From positions 1 to 64,000 of the forward strand of contig NZ_JAGPXL010000002.1 in assembly GCF_018070565.1 (NCBI RefSeq): 64,000 nucleotides of DNA. Reading direction: 5' to 3'. Below the pieces are notes generated by a model. The model saw nothing but the letters and a program-made list of their open reading frames with translations, was not told the DNA's origin and did no database searches. Positions 33,228 to 41,900 of the stretch are shown in pieces. The first letter of the stretch is position 1, and every line of letters begins with the position of its first letter. The stretch is from Streptomyces sp. B93. Its GTDB lineage: Bacteria; Actinomycetota; Actinomycetes; Streptomycetales; Streptomycetaceae. The position numbers and the translations under genes are program-made.

Positions 33228-34394
33228 GTGCGCATCACCGGAATCAGCACACACGTCGTCGGGACGCCGTGGCGCAACCTGACGTACGTACAGGTGCACA
33301 CCGACGAGGGCATCACCGGAGTCGGCGAGACCCGGATGCTGGGCCACACCGACGCCCTCCTGGGCTACCTGAAGGAGGCCGAGGCCAACCACATTCTCGG
33401 CTCGGACCCGTTCGCGGTGGAAGACCTCGTACGGCGGATGAAGTACGGCGACTACGGCCGCGCCGGTGAGATCGTGATGTCCGGGATCGCGGTCGTCGAG
33501 ATGGCCTGCTGGGACATCAAGGGCAAGGCCCTCGGCGTACCGGTGTGGCAGCTGCTCGGCGGCAAGGTGACCGACAAGGTCAAGGCGTACGCCAACGGCT
33601 GGTACACCACCGAGCGCACCCCCGAGGCGTACCACAAGGCCGCGCAGGGCGTGATGGAGCGCGGGTACCGGGCGCTGAAGATCGACCCCTTCGGCACGGG
33701 GCACTTCGAGCTGGACCACGAGCAGACCCTGTACGCCGTCTCGCTGATCGAGGCGGTGCGGGACGCGATCGGGCCCGAGGCCGAGCTGATGCTGGAGATG
33801 CACGGCCGCTTCTCCCCCGCCACGGCCGTGCGCCTCGCCCACGAGCTGGCGCCGTTCAAGCCCGCGTGGCTGGAGGAGCCGGTGCCGCCGGAGAACCTCA
33901 AGGCGCTGGAGAAGGTCGCGGCGAAGGTGGACATGCCCCTCGCCACGGGTGAGCGCATCCACGACCGGATCGAGTTCCGGGAGCTGTTCGAGAGCCAGGC
34001 CGTGGACATCATCCAGCCGGACGTCGGCCACATCGGCGGCATCTGGGAGACGCGGAAGCTCGCCGCCACCGCCGAGACCCACTACATGCTCGTCGCCCCG
34101 CACAACGTGGGCGGGCCGGTGCTCACGGCCGCCTCCCTCCAGGTGGGGTTCACCTCCCCCAACTTCAAGATCCTCGAACACTTCAACGACTTCGCGGACG
34201 CGGAGATCAAGAAGGTCGTCAAGGGCGCGCCGCAGGTGAACCCGGAGGACGGCTGCTTCCACCTCTCCGACGCGCCCGGTCTCGGTGTCGAGCTGGACAC
34301 CGACGCCGCCGCCGAGTTCCCGCAGCAGCAGGCCCGCTTCGACCTGTGGGCCGAGGGCTGGGAGCAGCGCAAGCCGAAGGGGAGCGGCGCGTGA
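33228..34394 (+). CDS. Sugar-acid dehydratase, enolase superfamily (galactonate-dehydratase-like)
   Basis: 388 aa from GTG 33228 with GAGGGG upstream. Mandelate-racemase/muconate-cycloisomerase fold. Visible residues: Lys151/Asp153 (LKIDPFG), Glu190 and His192 (LEMHGRFSP), Glu216-Glu217 (WLEEPVPPEN), Glu242 (TGERIHDR), Asp265 (IIQPDVGHIGG) and His292 (APHNVGG). This set fits acid-sugar dehydratases such as galactonate, arabinonate or fuconate dehydratase, removing water to give a 2-keto-3-deoxy acid. Its stop overlaps the start of the next gene (GTGA). With the SMP-30 lactonase at 59.7 kb it could serve an oxidative pentose or galactose route. Exact substrate not readable. Confidence 0.85.
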   Translation: MRITGISTHVVGTPWRNLTYVQVHTDEGITGVGETRMLGHTDALLGYLKEAEANHILGSDPFAVEDLVRRMKYGDYGRAGEIVMSGIAVVEMACWDIKGKALGVPVWQLLGGKVTDKVKAYANGWYTTERTPEAYHKAAQGVMERGYRALKIDPFGTGHFELDHEQTLYAVSLIEAVRDAIGPEAELMLEMHGRFSPATAVRLAHELAPFKPAWLEEPVPPENLKALEKVAAKVDMPLATGERIHDRIEFRELFESQAVDIIQPDVGHIGGIWETRKLAATAETHYMLVAPHNVGGPVLTAASLQVGFTSPNFKILEHFNDFADAEIKKVVKGAPQVNPEDGCFHLSDAPGLGVELDTDAAAEFPQQQARFDLWAEGWEQRKPKGSGA

Positions 34395-35398
34395 GCGGGG
34401 CCGCCGTCGTCGTCGAGTCGCCCGGCGCCCACCGGGTCGTCGAGCACAGCCCACGGCCGCCCGGGGCCGGGGAGGCGCTGGTGCGGGTGCACGCCGTGGG
34501 CATCTGCGGCAGCGACCGCGAGGTCTACCAGGGCAACCGGCCCGAGGGGTACGTCCGTTACCCGCTCACCCCGGGTCATGAGTGGTCCGGCACCGTGGAG
34601 GCCGTCGGCGCCGGGGTGCCGTCCAGCATCGTCGGCCGCAAGGTCGTCGGTGAGGGGTTCCGCAACTGCCAGGTGTGCGACCGCTGCCACGCCGGTGAGA
34701 CGACGCTGTGCACCGACGGGTACGAGGAGACCGGGTTCACCCAGCCGGGTGCGATGGCCACCACCCTGACGCTGCCCGCGCGGCTGCTGCACGTGCTGCC
34801 GGACGACGCCGACCTGACGGCCGCGGCCCTGCTGGAGCCCGCCGCCTGTATCGCGGCGGCGGCGCTGAAGGCGCGTGCCGTGCCGGGTGAGCGGGTGGCC
34901 GTGGTCGGCACCGGGACGCTCGGCATGTTCGCGGTGCAGTTCCTGCGGGCGGCCTCCCCGGCGGAGCTGCTGGTGGTCGGCACGCGGCCGGACCGGGAGG
35001 AGCTGTCCCGGCGGTTCGGGGCGACCGACTTCCGCACCAAGGACGGGGAACTGCCCGGTGATGTCGACGTCGTGATCGAGACCGCCGGGTCCGCCGACGC
35101 CGCCCGCACCGCCGCCGCCCTGCTGCGGCGCGGGGGACGGCTGGTGCTGACCGGGATTCCCGCGCCGGGCGCGGAGGGTCTCGACCCGACCGATCTCGTC
35201 GTACGGCAGCTGGAGGTGCACACCGTCTTCGGGGCGCCGCCGGAGGCGTGGGCGCACGCCGTGCGGGTCTTCGGCGCGGGGCTGCTGGATCCGGTGCCGC
35301 TGGTGACGCACGAGCTGCCGCTCACCGAGTTCTCGGCCGCCATCGAGCTGGTGGGCTCCGGTGACCCGAAGGTGGGCAAGGTGCTCCTCCGCCCTTAG
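34391..35398 (+). CDS. Zinc-dependent alcohol/sugar dehydrogenase
   Basis: 335 aa from GTG 34391, overlapping the dehydratase stop by 4 nt. Medium-chain dehydrogenase with catalytic zinc site (GICGSDREVY, GHEWSG) and a structural-zinc-like cysteine set (CQVCDRCHAGETTLC). Rossmann motif VVGTGTLGMFAVQFLRA binds NAD(P). Likely oxidises a polyol or aldose; coupled translation with the dehydratase suggests consecutive steps. Followed by a 16-bp-stem terminator. Confidence 0.87.
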   Translation: MSGAAVVVESPGAHRVVEHSPRPPGAGEALVRVHAVGICGSDREVYQGNRPEGYVRYPLTPGHEWSGTVEAVGAGVPSSIVGRKVVGEGFRNCQVCDRCHAGETTLCTDGYEETGFTQPGAMATTLTLPARLLHVLPDDADLTAAALLEPAACIAAAALKARAVPGERVAVVGTGTLGMFAVQFLRAASPAELLVVGTRPDREELSRRFGATDFRTKDGELPGDVDVVIETAGSADAARTAAALLRRGGRLVLTGIPAPGAEGLDPTDLVVRQLEVHTVFGAPPEAWAHAVRVFGAGLLDPVPLVTHELPLTEFSAAIELVGSGDPKVGKVLLRP

Positions 35399-35400
35399 CC

Positions 35401-35445
35401 GTACGCCGGTGCGGGGGCGACCTGACGGTCCCCGCACCGGCGTAC
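35401..35445 (+). terminator. Terminator hairpin after the dehydrogenase
   Basis: GTACGCCGGTGCGGGG (35401-35416) pairs perfectly with 35430-35445, 13-nt loop. It ends the dehydratase-dehydrogenase transcript before the next promoter region. Confidence 0.8.
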
Positions 35446-35460
35446 ACCAGGCCCCGCACG

Positions 35461-35490
35461 CGCCTTCGCAGCCTTCGCGAACCTTCGCGC
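35461..35490 (+). repeat. Three tandem 10-bp repeats (NCCTTCGCNN)
   Basis: CGCCTTCGCA, GCCTTCGCGA and ACCTTCGCGC in register, followed 22 bp later by the regulon box. Period of one helical turn places the CCTTCGC core on one DNA face. Possibly an activator array for the transporter unit. Confidence 0.5.
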
Positions 35491-35512
35491 ACCGTAAGCC
35501 GCGAACTTCGTC

Positions 35513-35525
35513 CGAAATATCGAAC
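35513..35525 (+). promoter_or_regulatory. Regulon box 2 (CGAAA-N3-CGAAC)
   Basis: CGAAATATCGAAC, 14 nt before the GTG at 35540 and just ahead of its AAGGAC ribosome-binding site. Matches box 5 at the iclR promoter in 12 of 13 positions on the opposite strand. Confidence 0.65.
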
Positions 35526-35539
35526 ACAAAGGACAACTT

Positions 35540-36508
35540 GTGACCGACGCTTCCGCCACGGCAGCCCGCAGGCCCGGTGAGCAGGCACTCACCACCCTCG
35601 GTCTGGGCGCCCCGGCCCTCGACCCCGCCGACGCCTCGCCGCACTCCTTCCCCGGCGGCGGCCGCTGGCGCACCGAGATCCCCTCGTGCGAGGGTCCCGA
35701 GGCGCTGGCGGTGGTCCTGAAGGAGTCCTCGCGGCTCGATGTGCCGATCCACCGGATCAGCCAGGGCAGCGGCGTGTGGATGCTCACCGACGCCGAGATC
35801 ACCGAGATGGTCGAGGCGACCGCCGAGCGTGACATCGAGCTGTGCCTGTTCACGGGGCCGCGCGGCACCTGGGACATCGGCGGCTCCACGCGCACCGACT
35901 CACGGGGCGCGGGCACCCGCGCCCGGGGCCACGACGCGGTCGCCGGGTGCGTCGAGGACGCCGTGCGCGCCACCGAGCTGGGCGTGAAGTGCCTGCTCGT
36001 GGCCGACGAGGGCGTGCTGTGGACGCTGCACCGGGCGCGGGCCGCCGGGATCATCCCGGCCGACACCACGCTGAAGGTGTCGGCGCTGATCGGGCCGGTC
36101 AACCCGGCGTCGTACCAGGTGTACGAGCTGCTGGGCGCCGACTCGATCAATGTGCCCAGCGACCTGACCCTGGACCACCTCACCGAGATACGCCGGGTGT
36201 CCGCCGCGCCGATGGACATGTACATCGAGGCGCCCGACGACCTCGGCGGCTATGTGCGGATGTACGAGGTCGCCGAGCTGATCCGGCGCGGCGCCCCGCT
36301 CTACCTGAAGTTCGGCCTGTCCAAGGCCCCCGGGATCTACCCGTACGGCACCCATATGCGTGACCTGACCCTGGACACCGCCCGGGAGCGGGTGCGGCGC
36401 GGACGGCTCGCGCTGGATCTGCTCGCCCGGCACGGCGCGGACGGGGAGATGGCGCCGCTGGGGTCGCGGCTGCCGGGCGAACTGATCAGGTTCGACATCC
36501 CGGCATAA
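35540..36508 (+). CDS. TIM-barrel protein of unknown function, U32-peptidase-like
   Basis: 322 aa from GTG with AAGGAC upstream. Soluble. Repeating beta-alpha pattern: HRISQGSGVWMLTDAEITEMVEATAERDIELCLFTGPRG, GVKCLLVADEGVLWTLHRARAAGIIP, LKVSALIGPVNPASYQVYELLGADSINVPSDLTLDHLTEIRR, PMDMYIEAPDDLGGYVRMYEVAELIRRGAPLYLKFG. The GADSINVPSDLTLDHL segment resembles U32 family folds, but I see no protease signature. First gene of the unit leading to the ChvE-MmsAB transporter, under a regulon box. An aldolase or isomerase role for a sugar acid is possible but only a guess. Confidence 0.6.
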   Translation: MTDASATAARRPGEQALTTLGLGAPALDPADASPHSFPGGGRWRTEIPSCEGPEALAVVLKESSRLDVPIHRISQGSGVWMLTDAEITEMVEATAERDIELCLFTGPRGTWDIGGSTRTDSRGAGTRARGHDAVAGCVEDAVRATELGVKCLLVADEGVLWTLHRARAAGIIPADTTLKVSALIGPVNPASYQVYELLGADSINVPSDLTLDHLTEIRRVSAAPMDMYIEAPDDLGGYVRMYEVAELIRRGAPLYLKFGLSKAPGIYPYGTHMRDLTLDTARERVRRGRLALDLLARHGADGEMAPLGSRLPGELIRFDIPA

Positions 36509-36637
36509 CTTTCCGGAAACTTCCCTCCTCAAAACGCGACACAGCTGCGCACAATCCAACACACCTTCTTGGTCGCCCCGCTCCAACCCGCACGGCCGAC
36601 CGCCCTCCCAGCCGCACACACATCAAGGATGATGACC

Positions 36638-37753
36638 ATGCGCAACCGCCGAGCCTCACTCGCCGCCATAGCCACCGCCGCCTCCCTCGCCCTGACCCTC
36701 ACCGCCTGCGGACAGGACAGCGAGGGCGGCAGCGAGGAGAACAAGAGCGGCGGCTCCGAGGGCGCCACCATCGGCATCGCGATGCCGACCAAGTCCTCCG
36801 AGCGCTGGATCGCCGACGGCGACAACGTCGTGAAGAACCTGGAGTCCAAGGGCTACAAGACGAAGCTGGTCTTCGGCGAGGACGAGCCCGACCAGCAGGT
36901 CTCCCAGATCGAGAACATGATCACGCAGGGCGTTGACGCCCTGATCGTCGCCGCGATCGACAACAAGTCGCTCAACAACGTGCTCCAGCAGGCTGCCGAC
37001 GCCGACATCCCCGTGATCTCCTACGACCGGCTCATCCTCGGCACCGAGAACGTCGACTACTACGCCTCCTTCGACAACGAGAAGGTCGGCGAACTCCAGG
37101 GCACCTACATCGTCGAGCAGCTCGGCCTCGCCGACGGCAGCGAGAAGGGCCCCTTCAACATCGAGCTGTTCGCGGGCTCCAACGACGACAACAACACCCG
37201 CTACTTCTTCCAGGGCGCCATGAACGTCCTCCAGCCCTACATCGACAAGAAGCAGCTCGTCGTCAAGTCCGGCCAGACCGACCTCACCCAGGTCACCACC
37301 CTGCGCTGGGACGGCGCCACCGCGCAGCGCCGCATGGACGACATCCTCACCAAGTCCTACAAGAGCGACCCGGTCGACGCGGTCCTCTCCCCGTACGACG
37401 GCATCTCCATCGGCATCCTGTCCGCGCTGAAGTCCGACGGCTACGGCACCAAGAGCAAGCCGCTGCCGGTGGTCACCGGCCAGGACGCCGAGGTCGCCTC
37501 GGTGAAGTCGATCATCGCGGACGAGCAGTCCATGACGGTCTACAAGGACACCCGCGAACTGGCCAAGGTCGCCTCCAACATGGTCGACGCGCTCCTCAAC
37601 GACAAGGAGCCCGAGACCAACGACACCGAGACCTACGACAACGGCTCGAAGGTCGTCCCGGCCTACCTGCTGGAGCCGGTCGCCGTGAACAAGGAGAACT
37701 ACCAGGAGGTCGTGGTCGACTCCGGCTACATCAAGGAGAGCGACCTCAAGTAA
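36638..37753 (+). CDS. chvE: Sugar-binding lipoprotein of multiple-monosaccharide ABC transporter
   Basis: 371 aa. ATG 36638 chosen (AAGGA 8 nt upstream) from four nearby ATGs. Lipobox LTLTAC with Cys24, then a Ser/Gly linker and the periplasmic-binding fold ([75 protein letters not shown]). Matches ChvE-type proteins that bind arabinose, galactose, glucose or xylose. Followed by the ATPase and permease genes. The 129-nt gap after the TIM-barrel gene holds the dyad TTTCCGGAAA (36510-36519) but no clear promoter. Confidence 0.93.
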   Translation: MRNRRASLAAIATAASLALTLTACGQDSEGGSEENKSGGSEGATIGIAMPTKSSERWIADGDNVVKNLESKGYKTKLVFGEDEPDQQVSQIENMITQGVDALIVAAIDNKSLNNVLQQAADADIPVISYDRLILGTENVDYYASFDNEKVGELQGTYIVEQLGLADGSEKGPFNIELFAGSNDDNNTRYFFQGAMNVLQPYIDKKQLVVKSGQTDLTQVTTLRWDGATAQRRMDDILTKSYKSDPVDAVLSPYDGISIGILSALKSDGYGTKSKPLPVVTGQDAEVASVKSIIADEQSMTVYKDTRELAKVASNMVDALLNDKEPETNDTETYDNGSKVVPAYLLEPVAVNKENYQEVVVDSGYIKESDLK

Positions 37754-37785
37754 CCGCCGTCCCCTACTGATTGGAAGGCACGACC

Positions 37786-39336
37786 ATGGCGGGACCCGTC
37801 CTGGAAATGCGCTCGATCGTCAAGACCTTTCCCGGCGTCAAGGCGCTGTCGGACGTCACCCTGACCGTCCGGCAGGGCGAGGTCCACGCCATCTGCGGCG
37901 AGAACGGCGCCGGCAAGTCGACCCTGATGAAGGTCCTCTCCGGCGTCCACCCGCACGGCAGCTACGAGGGGGACATCCTCTTCGAGGGAGAGACCTGCCG
38001 CTTCAAGGACATCCGGGCGAGCGAGCAGCACGGCATCGTCATCATCCACCAGGAGCTGGCGCTGGTGCCGTACCTCTCCATCGCCGAGAACATCTTCCTC
38101 GGCAACGAACACGCCTCCCGCGGGTTCATCAACTGGAACGAGACCCTCAGGCACGCCACCGAGCTGCTGCGCAGGGTCGGGCTCGACGACCACCCCGAGA
38201 CCCGCGTCGCCGACATCGGCGTGGGCAAGCAGCAACTGGTGGAGATCGCCAAGGCCCTGTCGAAGAAGGTGAAGCTGCTCATCCTCGACGAGCCGACCGC
38301 GGCCCTGAACGACGAGGACAGCGGGAAGCTGCTGGACCTGATCCTGGAGCTGAAGAAGCAGGGCATCACCTCGATCATCATCAGCCACAAGCTCAACGAG
38401 ATCCGCAAGGTCGCCGACTCGGTGACGATCCTGCGCGACGGGCAGACCATCGAGACGCTCGACGTGAAGGCCGCGGAGACCACCGAGGACCGGATCATCA
38501 GCGGCATGGTCGGCCGCGACCTGGAACACCGCTTCCCCGAGCGCACCCCCCACCAGCCGGAGGAGGGCGCCGCCCCGGCCCTGGAGATCCGCGACTGGAC
38601 CGTGCACCACCCCATCGACCAGCACCGCAAGGTCGTCGACGACGTCACGCTGCACGTACGGCGCGGGGAGATCGTCGGCATCGCGGGCCTCATGGGCGCC
38701 GGACGCACCGAACTGGCGATGAGCGTCTTCGGCCGCACCTACGGCCGGTACGCGGGCGGCACCGTCCTCAAGGACGGCCAGGAGATCCGCACCAAGACCG
38801 TCGCCGAGGCGGTCGGCCACGGCATCGCCTACGTCACCGAGGACCGCAAGCACTTCGGCCTCAACCTCATCGACACCATCAACCGCAACATCTCGCTCAG
38901 CGCGCTGAGCAAGGTCGCCAGGCGGGGCGTGGTCGACGAGCACGAGGAACGGCAGGTCGCCGAGGGCTTCCGCAAGTCCATGAACATCAAGGCACCCACC
39001 GTCTTCGAACCGGTGGGCAAGCTGTCCGGCGGCAACCAGCAGAAGGTCGTCCTCAGCAAGTGGATCTTCGCGGGGCCGGACGTGCTGATCCTGGACGAGC
39101 CGACGCGCGGCATCGACGTCGGCGCCAAGTACGAGATCTACACGGTCATCGACCAACTGGCCGCCCAGGGCAAGGCGGTCGTCTTCATCTCCTCCGAGCT
39201 GCCGGAGCTGCTCGGTATGTGCGACCGCATCTACACCATGGCCGCGGGGCGGCTGACCGGTGAGTTCTCGCGGGCCGAGGCCTCGCAGGAATCACTGATG
39301 CGTCAGATGACTAAGGACAAAGAGGTAACGCGATGA
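37786..39336 (+). CDS. mmsA: Sugar ABC transporter ATPase, double domain
   Basis: 516 aa; ATG 37786 with GGAAGG upstream. Two fused nucleotide-binding domains as in RbsA/XylG/MmsA. First domain Walker [10 protein letters not shown] (38-46) and [11 protein letters not shown]; second domain has the degenerate [11 protein letters not shown]alker A and [15 protein letters not shown] with [16 protein letters not shown]. Cytoplasmic motor for the ChvE-MmsB importer. Stop overlaps the mmsB start (ATGA). Confidence 0.96.
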   Translation: MAGPVLEMRSIVKTFPGVKALSDVTLTVRQGEVHAICGENGAGKSTLMKVLSGVHPHGSYEGDILFEGETCRFKDIRASEQHGIVIIHQELALVPYLSIAENIFLGNEHASRGFINWNETLRHATELLRRVGLDDHPETRVADIGVGKQQLVEIAKALSKKVKLLILDEPTAALNDEDSGKLLDLILELKKQGITSIIISHKLNEIRKVADSVTILRDGQTIETLDVKAAETTEDRIISGMVGRDLEHRFPERTPHQPEEGAAPALEIRDWTVHHPIDQHRKVVDDVTLHVRRGEIVGIAGLMGAGRTELAMSVFGRTYGRYAGGTVLKDGQEIRTKTVAEAVGHGIAYVTEDRKHFGLNLIDTINRNISLSALSKVARRGVVDEHEERQVAEGFRKSMNIKAPTVFEPVGKLSGGNQQKVVLSKWIFAGPDVLILDEPTRGIDVGAKYEIYTVIDQLAAQGKAVVFISSELPELLGMCDRIYTMAAGRLTGEFSRAEASQESLMRQMTKDKEVTR

Positions 39337-40577
39337 GCACCGATGTGACGGCCAAGACACCGGCCCCCGCGCCGCCCGGCAAGGGCGGCGGGGCCACGGG
39401 CGGCGGACTGCTGGGCCTGGTCCTGGAGGGCATGCGCCGCAACATGCGGCAGTACGGCATGCTGATCGCCCTCGGCCTGATCGTGGCGCTGTTCGCGGTG
39501 TGGACCGACGGCGACCTGCTGCTGCCGCGCAACGTCTCCAACCTGGTCCTCCAGAACAGCTACATCCTGATCCTCGCGATCGGCATGATGCTCGTCATCA
39601 TCGCGGGCCACATCGACCTGTCCGTCGGCTCACTGACGGCGTTCATCGGCGCCGTGGCCGCCGTGCTCATGGTCAAGAACGACATGCCCTGGCCGATCGC
39701 CGTGGTGCTCTGCCTGGCCATCGGCGCCGTCGCCGGAGCCGTACAAGGCTTCTTCATCGCCTACGGCGGCATACCGTCCTTCATCGTGACCCTCGCGGGC
39801 ATGCTGGTCTTCCGCGGCCTCACCGAGATCTTCCTGGAGGGCCAGACCCTCGGCCCGTTCCCCAAGGGCGAGCAGAAGATAGGCAACGGCTTCCTGCCGG
39901 AGGTCGGCCCGGAGACCAACTACCACAACCTCACCCTGCTGCTGGGCATCGTCCTGATCGTCGCCGTGGTCCTCCAGGAGATCCGGGACCGCAAGCGCCA
40001 GCAGGAGTTCTCCCTCGACGTCCTGCCGCGCAACCTCTTCCTGCTGAAGCTGGTCGCCATCACAGCCGCGATCCTGACCGTCACGCTCCTCCTCGCCAGC
40101 TACAAGGGCACCCCCATCGTCCTGCTGGTCCTGGGCGTGCTGGTGGTCGGCTACAGCTACGTGATGCGCAACTCCATCTTCGGCCGCCACATCTACGCCA
40201 TCGGCGGCAACCTGCCGGCGGCCAAGCTGTCCGGCGTCAAGTCCAAGAAGGTCACCTTCTATGTCTTCCTGAACATGGGCATGCTCGCGGCCCTGGCGGG
40301 TCTGGTGGTCGCCGCCCGCCTGAACGCGGCGTCTCCGAAGGCGGGCCTGAACTACGAACTCGAGGCCATCGCCTCGGCGTTCATCGGTGGCGCGTCCATG
40401 AGCGGCGGTGTCGGCACCGTCCTCGGCGCGATCATCGGCGGCCTCGTCCTCGGCGTGCTGAACAACGGCATGAACCTGCTCGGCGTCGGCACCGACTGGC
40501 AACAGGTCATCAAGGGCATGGCCCTGCTGGCCGCGGTCGGCTTCGACGTGTGGAACAAGCGCAAGGTCGGTTCGTAA
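39333..40577 (+). CDS. mmsB: Sugar ABC transporter permease
   Basis: 414 aa. Multi-pass permease with the BPD-2 family pattern; starts [45 protein letters not shown] and ends [30 protein letters not shown]. Key loop [31 protein letters not shown] contacts the ATPase. Coupled to mmsA by a 4-nt overlap. Longer than RbsC because of an inserted loop, typical of the multiple-monosaccharide group. Confidence 0.95.
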   Translation: MSTDVTAKTPAPAPPGKGGGATGGGLLGLVLEGMRRNMRQYGMLIALGLIVALFAVWTDGDLLLPRNVSNLVLQNSYILILAIGMMLVIIAGHIDLSVGSLTAFIGAVAAVLMVKNDMPWPIAVVLCLAIGAVAGAVQGFFIAYGGIPSFIVTLAGMLVFRGLTEIFLEGQTLGPFPKGEQKIGNGFLPEVGPETNYHNLTLLLGIVLIVAVVLQEIRDRKRQQEFSLDVLPRNLFLLKLVAITAAILTVTLLLASYKGTPIVLLVLGVLVVGYSYVMRNSIFGRHIYAIGGNLPAAKLSGVKSKKVTFYVFLNMGMLAALAGLVVAARLNAASPKAGLNYELEAIASAFIGGASMSGGVGTVLGAIIGGLVLGVLNNGMNLLGVGTDWQQVIKGMALLAAVGFDVWNKRKVGS

Positions 40578-40584
40578 GTCGCTC

Positions 40585-40616
40585 GGGCCCCGCCGGACGG
40601 CGGGGCCCCACCTTTT
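40585..40616 (+). terminator. Terminator or attenuator after mmsB
   Basis: GGGCCCCGCC (40585-40594) pairs with GGCGGGGCCC (40599-40608) over a GGAC loop, followed by CACCTTTT. The next gene starts 14 nt later, so read-through would be reduced rather than abolished. Confidence 0.75.
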
Positions 40617-40629
40617 GGGAGAGCCGCAC

Positions 40630-41778
40630 ATGGAACTGAGCAGACGCACGGTCATCGCAGGAGCGGCAGCCGCCGGGATCACCGCGGCGGCGACGACAGG
40701 GGGCACGGCACACGCGAAGGGCGGCGGACCCACGAAGTCACTCTTCGGCAGGCTCGCCGACGGCACCAAGGTCTACCGCTGGTCGCTGGCGAACGGCGGC
40801 ACACGGATGAAGGTCCTCTCCTACGGCGGCATCGTGCAGTCCCTGGAGATCCCCGACCGGCGCGGCCGGTACGCGAACGTCTCCCTCGGCTTCGACACCA
40901 TCGAGGAGTACGTCGCCTCCAGCCCCTACTTCGGCGCCCTCATCGGCCGCTACGGCAACCGCATCGACAAGGGCCGCTTCACCCTCGACGGCACCACGTA
41001 CCAGCTCTCCGTCAACGACGGCGAGAACAGCCTGCACGGCGGCGCCCAGGGCTTCGACAAGCGGATCTGGGACATCGAGCCCTTCACCCACGGCACCGAC
41101 GTCGGCCTGCGCCTGCACTACACCAGCGCCGACGGCGAGATGGGCTACCCCGGCACGCTGCGCACCCAGGTGACGTACACCCTCACCCGGCACGGAGACT
41201 GGCGCATCGACTACGAGGCCACCACCGACAAACCCACCGTCGTGAACCTCACCAGCCACGTCTACTTCAACCTCGCGGGCGAGTCCAGCGGCACGATCTA
41301 CGACCACGAGCTGTCGATCGACGCCTCCCGCTACACACCCGTCGACGCGGGCCTGATCCCCACCGGCGAACTGGCCAGGGTCGCGGGCACCCCCTTCGAC
41401 TTCCGCCGCGCCAAGACGGTCAGCCGCGACATCCGCGTCGCCCACCAGCAACTGCTGTACGGGCAGGGCCTGGACCACAACTGGGTCCTGGACAAGGGCA
41501 TCACCACCCGCCCCGGCCACGCGGCGACGCTGCGGGACCCGTCCTCCGGCCGCACGATGCGCATCGCCACCACAGAACCCGGCCTCCAGTTCTACTCCGG
41601 CAACTTCCTCGACGGCACCCTCGTCGGCACCGGCGGCACCGTCTACCGGCAGGGCGACGGGCTGTGCCTGGAGACCCAGCACTTCCCGGACTCCCCGAAC
41701 AAGCCCGGCTTCCCGTCGACGGTGCTGCGACCGGGGCAGACGTACCGGACGACGACGGTGCACTCGTTCAGCGCGTGA
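40630..41778 (+). CDS. galM: Aldose 1-epimerase, Tat-exported
   Basis: 382 aa, ATG 40630 with GGGAGAG upstream. Twin-arginine signal SRRTVIAGAAAAGITAAA near the N-terminus and a TAHA cleavage region, so it works outside the cell. Same core as the cytoplasmic paralogue: VLSYGGIVQSLEIPDRRGR, GRYGNRIDKGRF, LTSHVYFNLAG (His) and LETQHFPDSPN (Glu). Encoded directly behind the monosaccharide transporter, it probably speeds anomer conversion of sugars released by the extracellular glycosidases before uptake. Confidence 0.93.
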   Translation: MELSRRTVIAGAAAAGITAAATTGGTAHAKGGGPTKSLFGRLADGTKVYRWSLANGGTRMKVLSYGGIVQSLEIPDRRGRYANVSLGFDTIEEYVASSPYFGALIGRYGNRIDKGRFTLDGTTYQLSVNDGENSLHGGAQGFDKRIWDIEPFTHGTDVGLRLHYTSADGEMGYPGTLRTQVTYTLTRHGDWRIDYEATTDKPTVVNLTSHVYFNLAGESSGTIYDHELSIDASRYTPVDAGLIPTGELARVAGTPFDFRRAKTVSRDIRVAHQQLLYGQGLDHNWVLDKGITTRPGHAATLRDPSSGRTMRIATTEPGLQFYSGNFLDGTLVGTGGTVYRQGDGLCLETQHFPDSPNKPGFPSTVLRPGQTYRTTTVHSFSA

Positions 41779-41900
41779 CCCGGCGGCCCCGGGCGTGAGG
41801 ACACATTTCCTTCACGTCCGTTGAACGGTGTCACCCCCGCCTCCGTACGTAAGGGCGGCCCGTGCTCCCCCGCACGGGCCACCCACAGACGGAGGTTGCC

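Noticed and set aside
36509..36637. Separate promoter for chvE in the 129-nt gap
   Set aside because: Only a 10-bp dyad (TTTCCGGAAA) and AT-richer patches; no -35/-10 pair or regulon box, so I treat chvE as part of the unit starting at 35540.
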